From JBCCFW01 sp039029535 (lineage in GTDB: Bacteria; Acidobacteriota; JBCCFW01), in NCBI GenBank assembly GCA_039029535.1, contig JBCCFW010000149.1, positions 1 to 19,768 on the forward strand: a stretch of DNA of 19,768 nt, read 5' to 3'. The translations under genes were made by a program, and so were the position numbers. Below are positions 9,284 through 16,999 of the stretch, piece by piece; the first letter of the stretch is position 1, and each line of letters opens with the position of its first letter. The notes under the pieces were generated by a model, which did no database searches, had not been told where the DNA came from, and worked only from the letters and a program-made list of their open reading frames with translations.

Positions 9284-11032
9284 CTAGCTCGAGCCGGCCT
9301 GGAGCTCGTGAAGGCGACGGTAGAGCCCGTCCTGAGCGACCAGCTCGTCGTGGGTGCCCTGCTGCACGAGCCGCCCCGCCTCCAGCACGATGATGCGGTC
9401 CGCGGTGCGCACCGTCGCCAGGCGGTGGGCGACGACCAGGGCAGTGCGGTCGGTGAGGAGCCGGGCGAGCGCCTCCTTGACCAAGGTCTCCGACTGGGAG
9501 TCCAGGGCCGAGGTCGCCTCGTCGAGGATGAGCACCGGCGCGTCCTTGTAGATCGCCCGCGCGATGGCCAGGCGCTGCCGCTCCCCGCCCGAGAGCCGTC
9601 CGCCCCGCTCCCCCAACACCGTGTCGTAGCCGTCGGAGAGCCTCGAGACGAAGACGTGAGCGTGGGCCGCCTTGGCCGCCTCCTCGGCGCGAGCCGCGTC
9701 GGGCTCGGGGTCGCCGTAGGCGATGTTGGCCAGCACCGTGTCGTTGAAGATGACGCTCTCTTGCTGGACGAGGGCGATGTTCTCGCGGAGGCTACCCGGC
9801 GTGACGTCGCGAAGCTCCGAGCCGTCCCAGGTCACCGCGCCGCCGGTGGCATCCTGGAAGCGCACGAGCAGGTCGGTGAGCGTCGTCTTGCCCGCCCCCG
9901 ACTCACCCACCAGGGCGACGACCTCGCCCTTGCGAACCTGGAAGCTCACGTCGTCGAGGATGGTGTTGCCACCGAGCTCGAGGCTCACTCGGTCGAAGAC
10001 GATGCCCCCGCTCAAGCCCTCGACCACCTTCGTCCCCGAAGGCTCGGCGGCCTGGGCGTCGGCCGCCTCGTCGAGCATCTCGAAGCAGCGTCCGGAGGCG
10101 GCCTCGGTGTTCTGCAGCTCGTTGAGCGCGCGAGTGCAGCTCTTCACCGACTTGTAGAGCATGGTCATGCCGGTGACGAAGGCGACCGCCAGCTCGGCGG
10201 TGAGCGTCCCGTCCTTGATCTGGTAGGCCGCCACCGCGATGAGGATCGCCATGAGCACGGAGCCGAGCAGCTCCATGATCGGCGACGACATGGCGATCGT
10301 CCGGTGGGCCCGCATCTGCGCCCGACGCAGCCACTCGTTGAAGCCGGCGAAGCGACTCTTCTCTCGCTCCTCGGCGCGGTAGGCACGCACGACCCGCAGG
10401 CCGTCGATGGTCTCGCTCAAGACCGAGGCGAGGTTGGCCGTCTGCTCCTGGGCGAGACGACTCGCCGCCTTGAGCTTCCGTGACCAGGTCTGCACCAGAC
10501 CGCCGGCGATGGGGATCAAGATGAGCGCGACCAGGGCGAGACGCCAGCTCCTCCAGACGAGGAATCCGGCCAGGATGATCGCCGTGGGGAAGTTCACCAT
10601 GAGCGCGCTGACGTGCTGCGCGAGGCCGGTCTGGATCCTCTGCACGTCGTTGGTGATGCGCGAGACCGTCTCGCCGGTGCTGCCCGTGCGGGCGCGCTGG
10701 AGCGGTCGCTCGACCTGAGAGCGATAGAGGTCGGCGCGGAGGTCGCGGAGGACCTCCTCGGCGTAGCGCGCGATCGAGTACATCGCGCCGTAGGACATGA
10801 GCCCCTTGAACAGGGCCAGCGCCGGCAACGCCAGCGCGAGCATGAGCAGGCTCTCTTCGAGCAGGCCCGACGCGGCCAGGGTCCCCGCGTTGTTGAGGAT
10901 CCCGCCGGCCACCGCCACCAGGTTCACGGCGATCGCAGAGAACGGCGCGGCCAAGACGGCGCAGAGCGTCCCGAACAAGAACCAGTGACGATGTGGCTTC
11001 GCCTTCGCCTTCAGGCGGAGGAGGTTCTTCAC
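9284..11032 (-). CDS. MsbA-like ABC exporter (fused membrane and ATPase domains)
   Basis: This 582-residue half-transporter would work as a homodimer in the inner membrane. Residues 1-320 form the six-helix type 1 exporter domain, with characteristic loops ARTGSTGETVSRITND (about 115-129) and GLRVVRAYRAEE (about 211-222). The nucleotide-binding domain shows Walker A GESGAGKTT (376-384), Q-loop QQESVIFND (423-431), signature LSGGERQRLA (480-489), Walker B LILDEATSALD (501-511) and H-loop His536. Every ATPase residue is present. MsbA flips lipid A-core, and relatives export glycolipids, peptides or drugs. Flanking glycosyltransferase genes on the same strand favour a lipid-linked glycan as cargo, but this is inferred. 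The start is GTG 11032; no better in-frame start lies upstream. Confidence 0.93.
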   Translation of the reverse strand: MKNLLRLKAKAKPHRHWFLFGTLCAVLAAPFSAIAVNLVAVAGGILNNAGTLAASGLLEESLLMLALALPALALFKGLMSYGAMYSIARYAEEVLRDLRADLYRSQVERPLQRARTGSTGETVSRITNDVQRIQTGLAQHVSALMVNFPTAIILAGFLVWRSWRLALVALILIPIAGGLVQTWSRKLKAASRLAQEQTANLASVLSETIDGLRVVRAYRAEEREKSRFAGFNEWLRRAQMRAHRTIAMSSPIMELLGSVLMAILIAVAAYQIKDGTLTAELAVAFVTGMTMLYKSVKSCTRALNELQNTEAASGRCFEMLDEAADAQAAEPSGTKVVEGLSGGIVFDRVSLELGGNTILDDVSFQVRKGEVVALVGESGAGKTTLTDLLVRFQDATGGAVTWDGSELRDVTPGSLRENIALVQQESVIFNDTVLANIAYGDPEPDAARAEEAAKAAHAHVFVSRLSDGYDTVLGERGGRLSGGERQRLAIARAIYKDAPVLILDEATSALDSQSETLVKEALARLLTDRTALVVAHRLATVRTADRIIVLEAGRLVQQGTHDELVAQDGLYRRLHELQAGSS

Positions 11033-11064
11033 TTGGGTCTCATTCGTTCAGGAAAAGCCGTTTC

Positions 11065-11081
11065 GAGCCCGTCGCGGGCTC
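11065..11081 (-). terminator. Small GC-rich hairpin between glycosyltransferase and exporter genes
   Basis: A perfect 7-bp stem (GAGCCCG paired with CGGGCTC) with a 3-base loop lies in the 120-base gap between the upstream glycosyltransferase stop and the exporter start. On the - strand it is followed, after a short purine-rich stretch, by a run of only four T. It could act as a weak terminator or as a 5' leader hairpin of the exporter gene. The rest of the gap (11033-11152) shows no clear promoter or coding frame. Confidence 0.3.
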
Positions 11082-11152
11082 CGCCGGGACGGCCATTGGG
11101 GCGCCAGCGCGCCGACAGCTTAGCCACCCGTCCCGGCCTCGGCCAGGGCTGT

Positions 11153-12286
11153 TCAGGTCCGGGCCAAGCCCCCCACGAAGCGCGCGGCCTCGTGGATGTT
11201 GTCGAAGTGGTGCCGCTCCTTCCGGCCCGTGCTCCGTCGGCCCGCACTGAGACGCCGGAGCTTCTCCGGGAGGTCACCGAGACGGGCCAGGAAGCGCCGC
11301 CAGCCACGGCCCGGCTCACGGCTCAGCTCGGCCAGGTCGGCGCGGATCCGGGTCGCCAGCTCGCGGTACTGCTCGTGGCCGCTCGCGGCGAGGAGGTCGA
11401 CGTCCTCCAGCAGCATCTTCCGGAAGCGGACGGGGTCGATCTCGAGATGCGACCACTCCGGACCGAGCTCGCCCTTGAGACGGCTGAGCGTGTCGAAGAT
11501 GGTGTTGCCGATGGTCAGCAGCTCTGGATAGGGCGAGAGCGGGAGCGTGCCGTCGAACTCGGGGAACTGTCGGTAGAACTGCAGGATGCGATCGGGGTCG
11601 TGACGCGATCCCGAGCCGTACGACTCCATGGTCTCGCCCCAGAGCATGAGCGGACCGGTCTTGAGGTAGCGCGGCGTGGCCGCCAACATCCGCACGCCCA
11701 CCGAGACGTCGGGGGCCCAGATCCCGAAGACCCGTCCGTGTCGCTCGCGAAGGTCGTCGAGCAAGGAGCGGTGCGCGGTGGCGTTGAGGAGCTTGGGAAG
11801 CTCGAGGCTCAGACGACGAAAGACCGTGGACAGACGTCGACGCGCGTCGAGCTCGATGACGGACGTGCTGACCCGTGAGCCGACCTCGACGTAGTTGCCC
11901 TCGTCTTGAATGCCGTCGTCGTAGAGGTAGCGGAAGCGGTCGTACTGGATGAGCCGACAGTCGGGATCGTCCTGCGCGATCCCGTCGAGCGTGGTCAGGG
12001 CGTCGGGGAGCAGCGCGTCGTCGTCGCAGAGGATGAGCAGCCACTCACCACGGGCCTGGGAGACGGCGAACTCCCAGTGGTCGACCATGGAGAGCCGCTC
12101 ATCCGGCCGGACCAGCCGCAGGCGCTCGGTCGCCAGCTCGCTCACCACCTGCTCGGTGCCGTCGGTCGAGCAGTTGTTGCTGACGACGATCTCGAAGTCG
12201 TCGTGGTCTTGCTCGAGGGCGGTGGGCAGCGAATGTCGCAGCAGGCTCGCTCGATTGTAGGTCGGCATGACGATCGAGAAGCGCAT
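11153..12286 (-). CDS. Glycosyltransferase family 2
   Basis: This 377-residue transferase starts at ATG 12286. The same frame stays open further upstream to 13216, but that part lies antisense to the reductase gene and has no recognisable protein character. The GT-A fold is shown by FSIVMPTYNRASLLRHSL (residues 3-20), IVVSNNCSTDGT (33-44) and the acidic donor/metal motif CDDDALLPD at 87-95. The remainder, from about 110, has no motif I recognise and includes FGIWAPDVSVGVRM and GPLMLWGETMESYGSG. It is divergent from the sugar reductase gene with only 33 bases between start codons, and leads the - strand exporter and transferase group. It probably adds one sugar to a surface glycan. Substrates are unknown. 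Confidence 0.9.
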   Translation of the reverse strand: MRFSIVMPTYNRASLLRHSLPTALEQDHDDFEIVVSNNCSTDGTEQVVSELATERLRLVRPDERLSMVDHWEFAVSQARGEWLLILCDDDALLPDALTTLDGIAQDDPDCRLIQYDRFRYLYDDGIQDEGNYVEVGSRVSTSVIELDARRRLSTVFRRLSLELPKLLNATAHRSLLDDLRERHGRVFGIWAPDVSVGVRMLAATPRYLKTGPLMLWGETMESYGSGSRHDPDRILQFYRQFPEFDGTLPLSPYPELLTIGNTIFDTLSRLKGELGPEWSHLEIDPVRFRKMLLEDVDLLAASGHEQYRELATRIRADLAELSREPGRGWRRFLARLGDLPEKLRRLSAGRRSTGRKERHHFDNIHEAARFVGGLART

Positions 12287-12291
12287 GAAGG

Positions 12292-12305
12292 CGATGGTAC
12301 CATCG
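12292..12305. promoter_or_regulatory. 14-bp perfect palindrome in divergent intergenic gap
   Basis: The sequence CGATGGTACCATCG is its own reverse complement. It sits in the 33-base gap between the divergent ATG starts at 12286 (-) and 12320 (+). Its position fits an operator able to affect both directions, or a leader hairpin. The gap is too short to hold two full promoters, so promoter elements must reach into the flanking genes. No binding protein is suggested by the sequence. Confidence 0.4.
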
Positions 12306-12319
12306 GCGGATTGGAGACC

Positions 12320-13252
12320 ATGCGGAAAGTCCTTCTCACCGGGGCCAGCGGCTTCATCGGTCGACAGTGCCTCCCCTTCCTGCACGAGCGTGGCTTCTCC
12401 GTTCACGCGGTCTCCCGTCACGCCCCCGCCGATCACGACCCCGCCTCGGGGACGACCTGGCACGCCACCGACCTCCGCGACCCCGACGCGGTCGCCCGCC
12501 TGCTGGAAGAGGTCGCCCCCACGCACCTCCTGCACTTCGCCTGGATCGCGACGCCCGGCGTCTACTGGACCTCGCTGGAGAACCTCGACTGGGTGCGGGC
12601 CTCGCTCGACCTGCTCAAGCGCTTCGAGCAGCACGGCGGTCAGCGCGTGGTCATGGCCGGGACCTGCGCCGAGTACGAGTGGGGCTCGGGCGTCTTCCAC
12701 GAGACCCGTAGCCCGCTCGTCCCGGCGACGACCTACGGTCAGAGCAAGAACCACCTCCGCGGGTTGCTCGAGACCTTCGCACGACGCACCGAGACGAGTG
12801 CGGCCTGGGGTCGCATCTTCTTCGTGCACGGACCGCACGAGCCTCATGCCCGCCTGGTCGCGTCGGTGGCGCGCGCCCTGCTCCGGGGTCAGAACGTGGC
12901 CTGCACCCACGGTCGTCAGGTCCGCGACTTCCTCCACGCCGAAGACGTCGCCTCGGCCTTCGTCGCCCTCCTCGACAGCGACGTGACCGGGGCGGTCAAC
13001 ATCGGCTCGGGTCGAGGCGTGACTCTCGGCGAGGTCATCCACGGGCTCGCCGATCGTCTCGACGCCCGCGCGCTCGTGCAGCTCGGCGCTCGCGAGTGCC
13101 CGGCTGACGAGGTGGCGACGCTCGTCGCCGACGTCGGTCGTCTCACTCACGAGGTCGGCTGGAAGCCGGCCTTCACCCTCGACGAAGCACTCGATCGCAC
13201 TCTCGCGAGCTGGCAAGACGAGCTCGCCCGGGAACAGGCACCATGCGACTGA
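12320..13252 (+). CDS. SDR-family nucleotide-sugar 4-ketoreductase/epimerase candidate
   Basis: This 310-residue extended SDR starts at ATG 12320 with GGAG just upstream (four-base separation is short). It carries LLTGASGFIGRQ with the cofactor glycines at 8, 11 and 14, the Ser/Thr region AGTCAEYEW (113-121, Thr115), and the catalytic pair Tyr139 and Lys143 in TYGQSK. The HFAWIATPGVYWTS segment (72-85) belongs to a subgroup that I associate with 6-deoxyhexose clusters of the CDP-glucose type. RDFLHAEDVASAF and NIGSGRGVTLGEV are the usual extended-SDR C-terminal motifs. Given the CDP-sugar genes nearby, the likely reaction is NAD(P)H reduction of the C4 ketone to finish the sugar. Epimerisation is the alternative. 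It overlaps the next gene by 10 bases. Confidence 0.88.
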   Translation: MRKVLLTGASGFIGRQCLPFLHERGFSVHAVSRHAPADHDPASGTTWHATDLRDPDAVARLLEEVAPTHLLHFAWIATPGVYWTSLENLDWVRASLDLLKRFEQHGGQRVVMAGTCAEYEWGSGVFHETRSPLVPATTYGQSKNHLRGLLETFARRTETSAAWGRIFFVHGPHEPHARLVASVARALLRGQNVACTHGRQVRDFLHAEDVASAFVALLDSDVTGAVNIGSGRGVTLGEVIHGLADRLDARALVQLGARECPADEVATLVADVGRLTHEVGWKPAFTLDEALDRTLASWQDELAREQAPCD

Positions 13253-14007
13253 TCATCGACACCGACGCCGGGACGCTCACTCACGAAGACGGCGGCGAGA
13301 GCCGCAGCCTCGACCTGCACGGCACCGAGGCCTTCGAGCTGGTGAGCCGGAGCTGGCTCCAGCTCGGCTGGAACCAGAAGTACGTCTACACCTTCAGTTG
13401 GATGGGCCGGCCGATCATCCAGCTCCCGGAGGACATGATCCGCGCACAGGAGGTCCTCTACCGCGTGAAGCCCGACGTCATCGTCGAGACCGGCATCGCC
13501 CATGGCGGCTCGCTCATCTACAACGCGAGCCTGTGCAAGCTGCTCGGCAAGGGTCGCATCATCGGCGTGGACATCGAGATCCGCCCGCACAACCGCGAGG
13601 CCATCGAGGCCCACGAGCTCTTCCCGCTCATCACGATGCTCGAGGGCAGCTCGACCGACCCCGACATCGTCGGTCAGGTGAAGTCGCTCGTGAAGCCGGG
13701 CGAGACCGTCCTGGTCTTCCTCGACTCCAACCACAGCAAGGCCCACGTCCTCGCCGAGCTCGAGGCCTACGCCGACATGGTCACGCCGGGCTCCTACATC
13801 GTGGCGACCGACGGCATCATGTCCGAGCTCACCGAGGTCCCCCGCGGCGACGCGAGCTGGGGCGAGGACAACCCGACCGTGGCGGCAGCGGAGTTCGCCG
13901 CTGCCCACCCCGAGTTCGTCGTCGAGCAGCCGCCCTGGCCCTTCAACGAGAGCCCGCTGACGCAGAACATCACCCACTGGCCCGGAGCGTGGCTGCGCCG
14001 GAAGTGA
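13243..14007 (+). CDS. Rhamnosyl O-methyltransferase/CmcI-family SAM methyltransferase
   Basis: This 254-residue protein belongs to the family often labelled cephalosporin hydroxylase. It is a class I SAM-dependent methyltransferase family that includes mycobacterial rhamnosyl 2-O-methyltransferase and the CmcI protein of cephamycin synthesis. The cofactor-binding region is VIVETGIAHGGSLIYNA (about 79-95), followed by IIGVDIEIRPHNR. The family signature LDSNHSKAHVLAELE (about 165-179) supplies the Asp and His expected to hold a metal, and a late ATDGIM follows. Nothing suggests a real hydroxylase. In this setting the most likely job is O-methylation of the deoxysugar made by the neighbouring enzymes, either as nucleotide sugar or after transfer. 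The start ATG overlaps the reductase stop, so the two are probably coupled. Confidence 0.87.
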   Translation: MRLIIDTDAGTLTHEDGGESRSLDLHGTEAFELVSRSWLQLGWNQKYVYTFSWMGRPIIQLPEDMIRAQEVLYRVKPDVIVETGIAHGGSLIYNASLCKLLGKGRIIGVDIEIRPHNREAIEAHELFPLITMLEGSSTDPDIVGQVKSLVKPGETVLVFLDSNHSKAHVLAELEAYADMVTPGSYIVATDGIMSELTEVPRGDASWGEDNPTVAAAEFAAAHPEFVVEQPPWPFNESPLTQNITHWPGAWLRRK

Positions 14008-14010
14008 CGA

Positions 14011-14070
14011 ATGGCCGTGAGCTGCCGATGCAACGACCGCGGGGAGCTCCGTTGCGTCAGGCTCGGCCAT
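14011..14070. repeat. Imperfect inverted repeat between convergent operons
   Basis: The left arm, about 14011-14035, and the right arm, about 14050-14070, pair imperfectly. The best-paired parts are ATGGCCG with CGGCCAT at the outside and GCAACG with CGTTGC at the inside, around a GC-rich loop. The dyad begins four bases after the methyltransferase stop and lies 90 bases from the end of the opposing cupin gene. It may end transcription in one or both directions, but no T-run follows. The remainder of the gap (14071-14160) is purine-rich, with short degenerate repeats of a GAGCGAG type and no convincing gene. Confidence 0.45.
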
Positions 14071-14160
14071 GAGCCGAGCGAGCCGGAGGCGACATGAGCG
14101 TCGCTGAGGACGAGGGAGCGAGGGCGAAGGACCGAGAAGGACGTGACGCCGCCCCCGCGG

Positions 14161-14610
14161 TCAGTGGTTCTTGACGGCCCAGTCGTAGGGAATGTGGTTG
14201 TCGAACGGATCCAACCGTGACGAGCGGCTCGGGTCGTGGGCGTGGGTGCAGCAGTTGAGGACGACGGCGTCGGGTTCGCTCATGCCCTTGAAGCCGTTCC
14301 ACACCTCCGGCGGGATGACGACCAGGCTGTAGTCGTCGGGACCGAGGAAGATCTCCATGAGCTCGCCGTGGGTCGAGGAGCCCTCGCGCTCGTCGTAGAG
14401 CACGAGCTTGATCCGCCCCGAGATGCAGGCGTAGTTGAGCGTCATCTCCCGATGACGGTGCCAGCCCTTGATCACGCCCTTGTAGATCGTCGAGGCGTAG
14501 ATCTCGCCGAACTGCTGGAAGTGATCGTCGGTGCAGCGCATGACGTGGAATATGGTGCCCCGCTCGTCGGGGATCCTCCGCAGGGGAACGACCTTCACGC
14601 CTTCGATCAC
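14161..14610 (-). CDS. RmlC-like cupin, dTDP-4-dehydrorhamnose 3,5-epimerase family
   Basis: This 149-residue single-cupin protein is shorter than classical RmlC (about 180). It retains the cupin core GVIKGWHRHREMTL (43-56), the following SGRIKLVLYDER, and VVIPPEVWNGFKGMS (about 97-111), then RLDPFDNHIPYDW near the end. The His of GWHRH aligns with the catalytic His of RmlC. By eye the catalytic Lys and Tyr of RmlC have no clear counterparts, so double C3/C5 epimerisation should not be assumed. Family members of this short type commonly sit beside CDP-glucose genes. A C5 (or C3) epimerase of the 4-keto-6-deoxy sugar, like TylK in macrolide sugars, is the best guess. The GTG start overlaps the methyltransferase stop by four bases, and it is the last gene of the operon. 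Confidence 0.85.
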   Translation of the reverse strand: MIEGVKVVPLRRIPDERGTIFHVMRCTDDHFQQFGEIYASTIYKGVIKGWHRHREMTLNYACISGRIKLVLYDEREGSSTHGELMEIFLGPDDYSLVVIPPEVWNGFKGMSEPDAVVLNCCTHAHDPSRSSRLDPFDNHIPYDWAVKNH

Positions 14611-15860
14611 GACGTCTCTCCTCGACGAACCGTCCTCAGCTCCGGGACGGGCACGAGAAACTCACCACCACCGTCGAGGTAGGCCGCTTGCTGGGCGACG
14701 ATCTCGTCGGCGAAGTTCCAGGTCAGCAACAGCACAGCGTCGGGGCGACGCTCGAGCAGCACCTCCGGCGCCAGGATGGGCAGGTGGTTGCCCGGCGTCC
14801 GCTTGCCCTGCTTGACCGTGCTGCGGTCGACGACGAAGTCGAGCAAGTCGGAGCCCAGCCCACAGGTGTTCATGAGCGTCGAGCCCTTCGCCGACGCACC
14901 GTAGGCCGCCAGGCTCTGACCGGCCTCCTTGCGACGACGCAGCTCCGCGACCAGGTCGTCGCAGAGCGACCGCACCCGGGCGGCGAAGTCGAGATAGAAC
15001 TCGACGCTCGTCATTCCACGCTCCTCTTCCTCACGTCGGAGCGCGACCACCGCGTCGGAAGGAGCCGCCGCTCCTTCGCTCGGCTGGAGGAAGAGTCGCA
15101 GCGAGCCACCGTGGATGCTCAGCCGCTCGACGTCGACGACGCTCAGCCCATGTCGCCGAAACAGCTCCGCGATGGCGTGGAGCGAGTAGTAACAGAGGTG
15201 CTCGTGGTAGATGGTGTCGAACTCGACCTCGTCGATCATGTCGCCGAGGTACGGGAACTCGAGCACGGCCGTGCCGGTCGGCGCGAGCAGCCGCGCGAAG
15301 CCCTCCGCGACACCGTTGAGGTCGGCGACGTGCGCGATGACGTTGTTGGCGAGCATGAGATCCGCTCGCCCCCTCTTGCTGGCCACCCGCTCCGCGACCT
15401 CGACGCCGAAGAAGTCGCAGAGCGTCGGCACGCCCGCGGCCTCGGCTCGCTCGGCGATGTTCTCGGCCGGATCGATGCCGAGCACGGGGATGTTCTTGGC
15501 GACGAAGTTCTTGAGCAGGTAGCCGTCGTTGCTGGCCACCTCGACCACGAACGAGTCGGGACCGAGACCGCAGCGAGCGACGTGGGCCTCGACCGCCGCC
15601 GCCGCGTGGGCGAGCATGGTCTCGGAGAACGACGAGGCGTAGTTGTAGCTCGAGAACAACACGCTCGGATCGACGGTCTCGCGGATCTGAACGAGCGAGC
15701 AGCTTGCGCAGTAAACCAGCGTGAGCGGGAAGCGAGGCTCATCGTCACCCGACTCCCCTTCTTCGAGGAGAGCATTGGCCAGGGGGACCTCGCCCAGCTC
15801 GAGCAGGGTCGTGAGCTCTTCACTCCCGCACGAGCGACAGCAGGTGATGACGTCCATCAT
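14607..15860 (-). CDS. SAM-dependent sugar C-3 methyltransferase, TylC3/KijD1 type
   Basis: This 417-residue enzyme has the three-part layout of nucleotide-sugar C-methyltransferases. The N-terminal zinc-binding domain holds Cys8, Cys11, Cys51 and Cys54 (CRSCG and YCASC). The SAM domain carries VVEVASNDGYLL at 105-116 and VLGIDPAENIAERA. The C-terminal domain contains GASAKGSTLMN. The catalytic signature IYHEHLCYYS (217-226, Glu220-His221) matches the Glu-His pair that serves as base in KijD1, and IHGGSLRLF follows at about 249-257. Family enzymes methylate C3 of a 4-keto-6-deoxy sugar with inversion. Here the substrate is probably CDP-4-keto-6-deoxyglucose, because the two preceding genes make it. 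An ATGA overlap links it to the dehydratase gene. Length and motifs are complete. Methylation at another carbon is possible. Confidence 0.92.
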   Translation of the reverse strand: MMDVITCCRSCGSEELTTLLELGEVPLANALLEEGESGDDEPRFPLTLVYCASCSLVQIRETVDPSVLFSSYNYASSFSETMLAHAAAAVEAHVARCGLGPDSFVVEVASNDGYLLKNFVAKNIPVLGIDPAENIAERAEAAGVPTLCDFFGVEVAERVASKRGRADLMLANNVIAHVADLNGVAEGFARLLAPTGTAVLEFPYLGDMIDEVEFDTIYHEHLCYYSLHAIAELFRRHGLSVVDVERLSIHGGSLRLFLQPSEGAAAPSDAVVALRREEEERGMTSVEFYLDFAARVRSLCDDLVAELRRRKEAGQSLAAYGASAKGSTLMNTCGLGSDLLDFVVDRSTVKQGKRTPGNHLPILAPEVLLERRPDAVLLLTWNFADEIVAQQAAYLDGGGEFLVPVPELRTVRRGETS

Positions 15861-16999
15861 GAGCTGCTTCCTTCGGGCGCCAAGGCCCAGGCTCGTCCAC
15901 GCTCGGCAGCCGTCGTCACGTAGGACCGGAGCTGCTCACGGGTGACCTGGCGCAAGTCCTCACCCGCCGCGGCCGCCCGGTGCCAGTCCACCGTCGCCGC
16001 CAGCGCCGCGTCGACGTCCCAGGTGGGGCGCCAGTCGAGACGCTCGCGGGCCTTGCCGATGTCGAGCCGGAGCACTCCGGTCTCGTGAGGCGGCCGCTCC
16101 TCGCTCACGGTCTCCCAGCCCTCGCGCTGCCAACAGGCCAGCACGCGGTCGGTGAGCTGTCCGACCGACACGCGGTCGTCGTCTTCGGGTCCGAAGTTCC
16201 ACGCCTCGGCCAGGCCGTCGGCGCCTCGCTCGGCCATGAGGGTCGTGAGCCACAGGTAGCCCGACAGCGCGTCGAGCACGTGCTGCCAGGGACGCACGGC
16301 TTGCGGGTTTCGGATGGGCGGGGGCTGCTCGGCCAGCACCGCGCGCACGATGTCGGGGACGAGGCGATCCGTGGACCAATCGCCGCCGCCGATGACGTTG
16401 CCGGCCCGCACCGAGGCCAAGCCAACGCGATGCTCGCCATGACTTCCAGACGCGAAGAATGACCGTCGGTACGAGCTCACGACCAGCTCGGTCGCGCCCT
16501 TGCTCGCGCTGTAGGGGTCGTGGCCACCCATGGGGTCGCCCTCGACGCTGGGCCGCTCCCCCGTGCTCTCGTAGCACTTGTCGCTCGTGACCACGACGAC
16601 GAGGCAAGGTCGGCCGGAGGCACGCACGGCCTCCAGCACGTTGACTGTGCCCATGACGTTGGTGTCGAAGGTCTCCTGCGGCGTCGCGTAGGACTCGCGC
16701 ACCAAGGCCTGAGCCGCGAGGTGCAAGACGATCTCGGGCTTCACCTCCTCGACCCGCGCCGCCACCGCCTGACGATCGCGCAGGTCGATCTCGCGGTGGT
16801 CCAACCGCGAGGCGAGGTCGAGGTCCGCGAAGAGGCTGGGCTCGGTGGCGGGAGGCAAGGCGAGCCCAGAGACCTCTGCGCCCAGCTCCTCGAGCCAGGC
16901 GCTGAGCCAGGCTCCCTTGAAGCCCGTGTGTCCGGTGACGAGGACCCGTCGCCCAGAGAACGCCCGGCGGAGCCGGGGCGCGAGCTCACCGCCGCTCAC
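15857..16999 (-). CDS. rfbG: CDP-glucose 4,6-dehydratase
   Basis: This 380-residue extended SDR converts CDP-glucose to CDP-4-keto-6-deoxy-D-glucose, the branch point for CDP-linked deoxysugars. I chose GTG 16999, which overlaps the stop of the cytidylyltransferase gene (GTGA); the longer frame to 17074 lies inside that gene. The hallmark RfbG cofactor motif VTGHTGFKGAWL is at 21-32 (glycines 23, 26 and 29). TSDKCYES (138-145) supplies the active-site Thr-Asp-Lys region, and DPYSASKGATELV gives Tyr163 and Lys167. RAGNVIGGGDWSTDRLVPD is the expected substrate-binding stretch. GHTGFKG together with GGGDW separates this group from dTDP-glucose dehydratase RmlB. The preceding RfbF-type gene confirms the CDP assignment. 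Nothing appears missing. Confidence 0.95.
   Translation of the reverse strand: MSGGELAPRLRRAFSGRRVLVTGHTGFKGAWLSAWLEELGAEVSGLALPPATEPSLFADLDLASRLDHREIDLRDRQAVAARVEEVKPEIVLHLAAQALVRESYATPQETFDTNVMGTVNVLEAVRASGRPCLVVVVTSDKCYESTGERPSVEGDPMGGHDPYSASKGATELVVSSYRRSFFASGSHGEHRVGLASVRAGNVIGGGDWSTDRLVPDIVRAVLAEQPPPIRNPQAVRPWQHVLDALSGYLWLTTLMAERGADGLAEAWNFGPEDDDRVSVGQLTDRVLACWQREGWETVSEERPPHETGVLRLDIGKARERLDWRPTWDVDAALAATVDWHRAAAAGEDLRQVTREQLRSYVTTAAERGRAWALAPEGSSS

Noticed and set aside
8510..10483. A 657-codon + strand frame opposite the GT2 and ABC exporter genes
   Set aside because: The opposing genes carry complete catalytic motifs; this frame spans two of them and the gap between, with shadow composition.
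12287..13216. N-terminal extension of the - strand glycosyltransferase frame
   Set aside because: It lies antisense to the SDR gene, while the GT-A fold begins exactly at MRFSIVMPTYNR (12286).
14094..14174. A 26-codon + strand ORF in the convergent gap
   Set aside because: It lacks a convincing ribosome-binding site, consists of charged low-complexity residues and overlaps the end of the cupin gene.
14688..15923. A 411-codon + strand frame opposite the C-methyltransferase gene
   Set aside because: The opposing frame has zinc cysteines, a SAM motif and the YHEH signature; this one has none.
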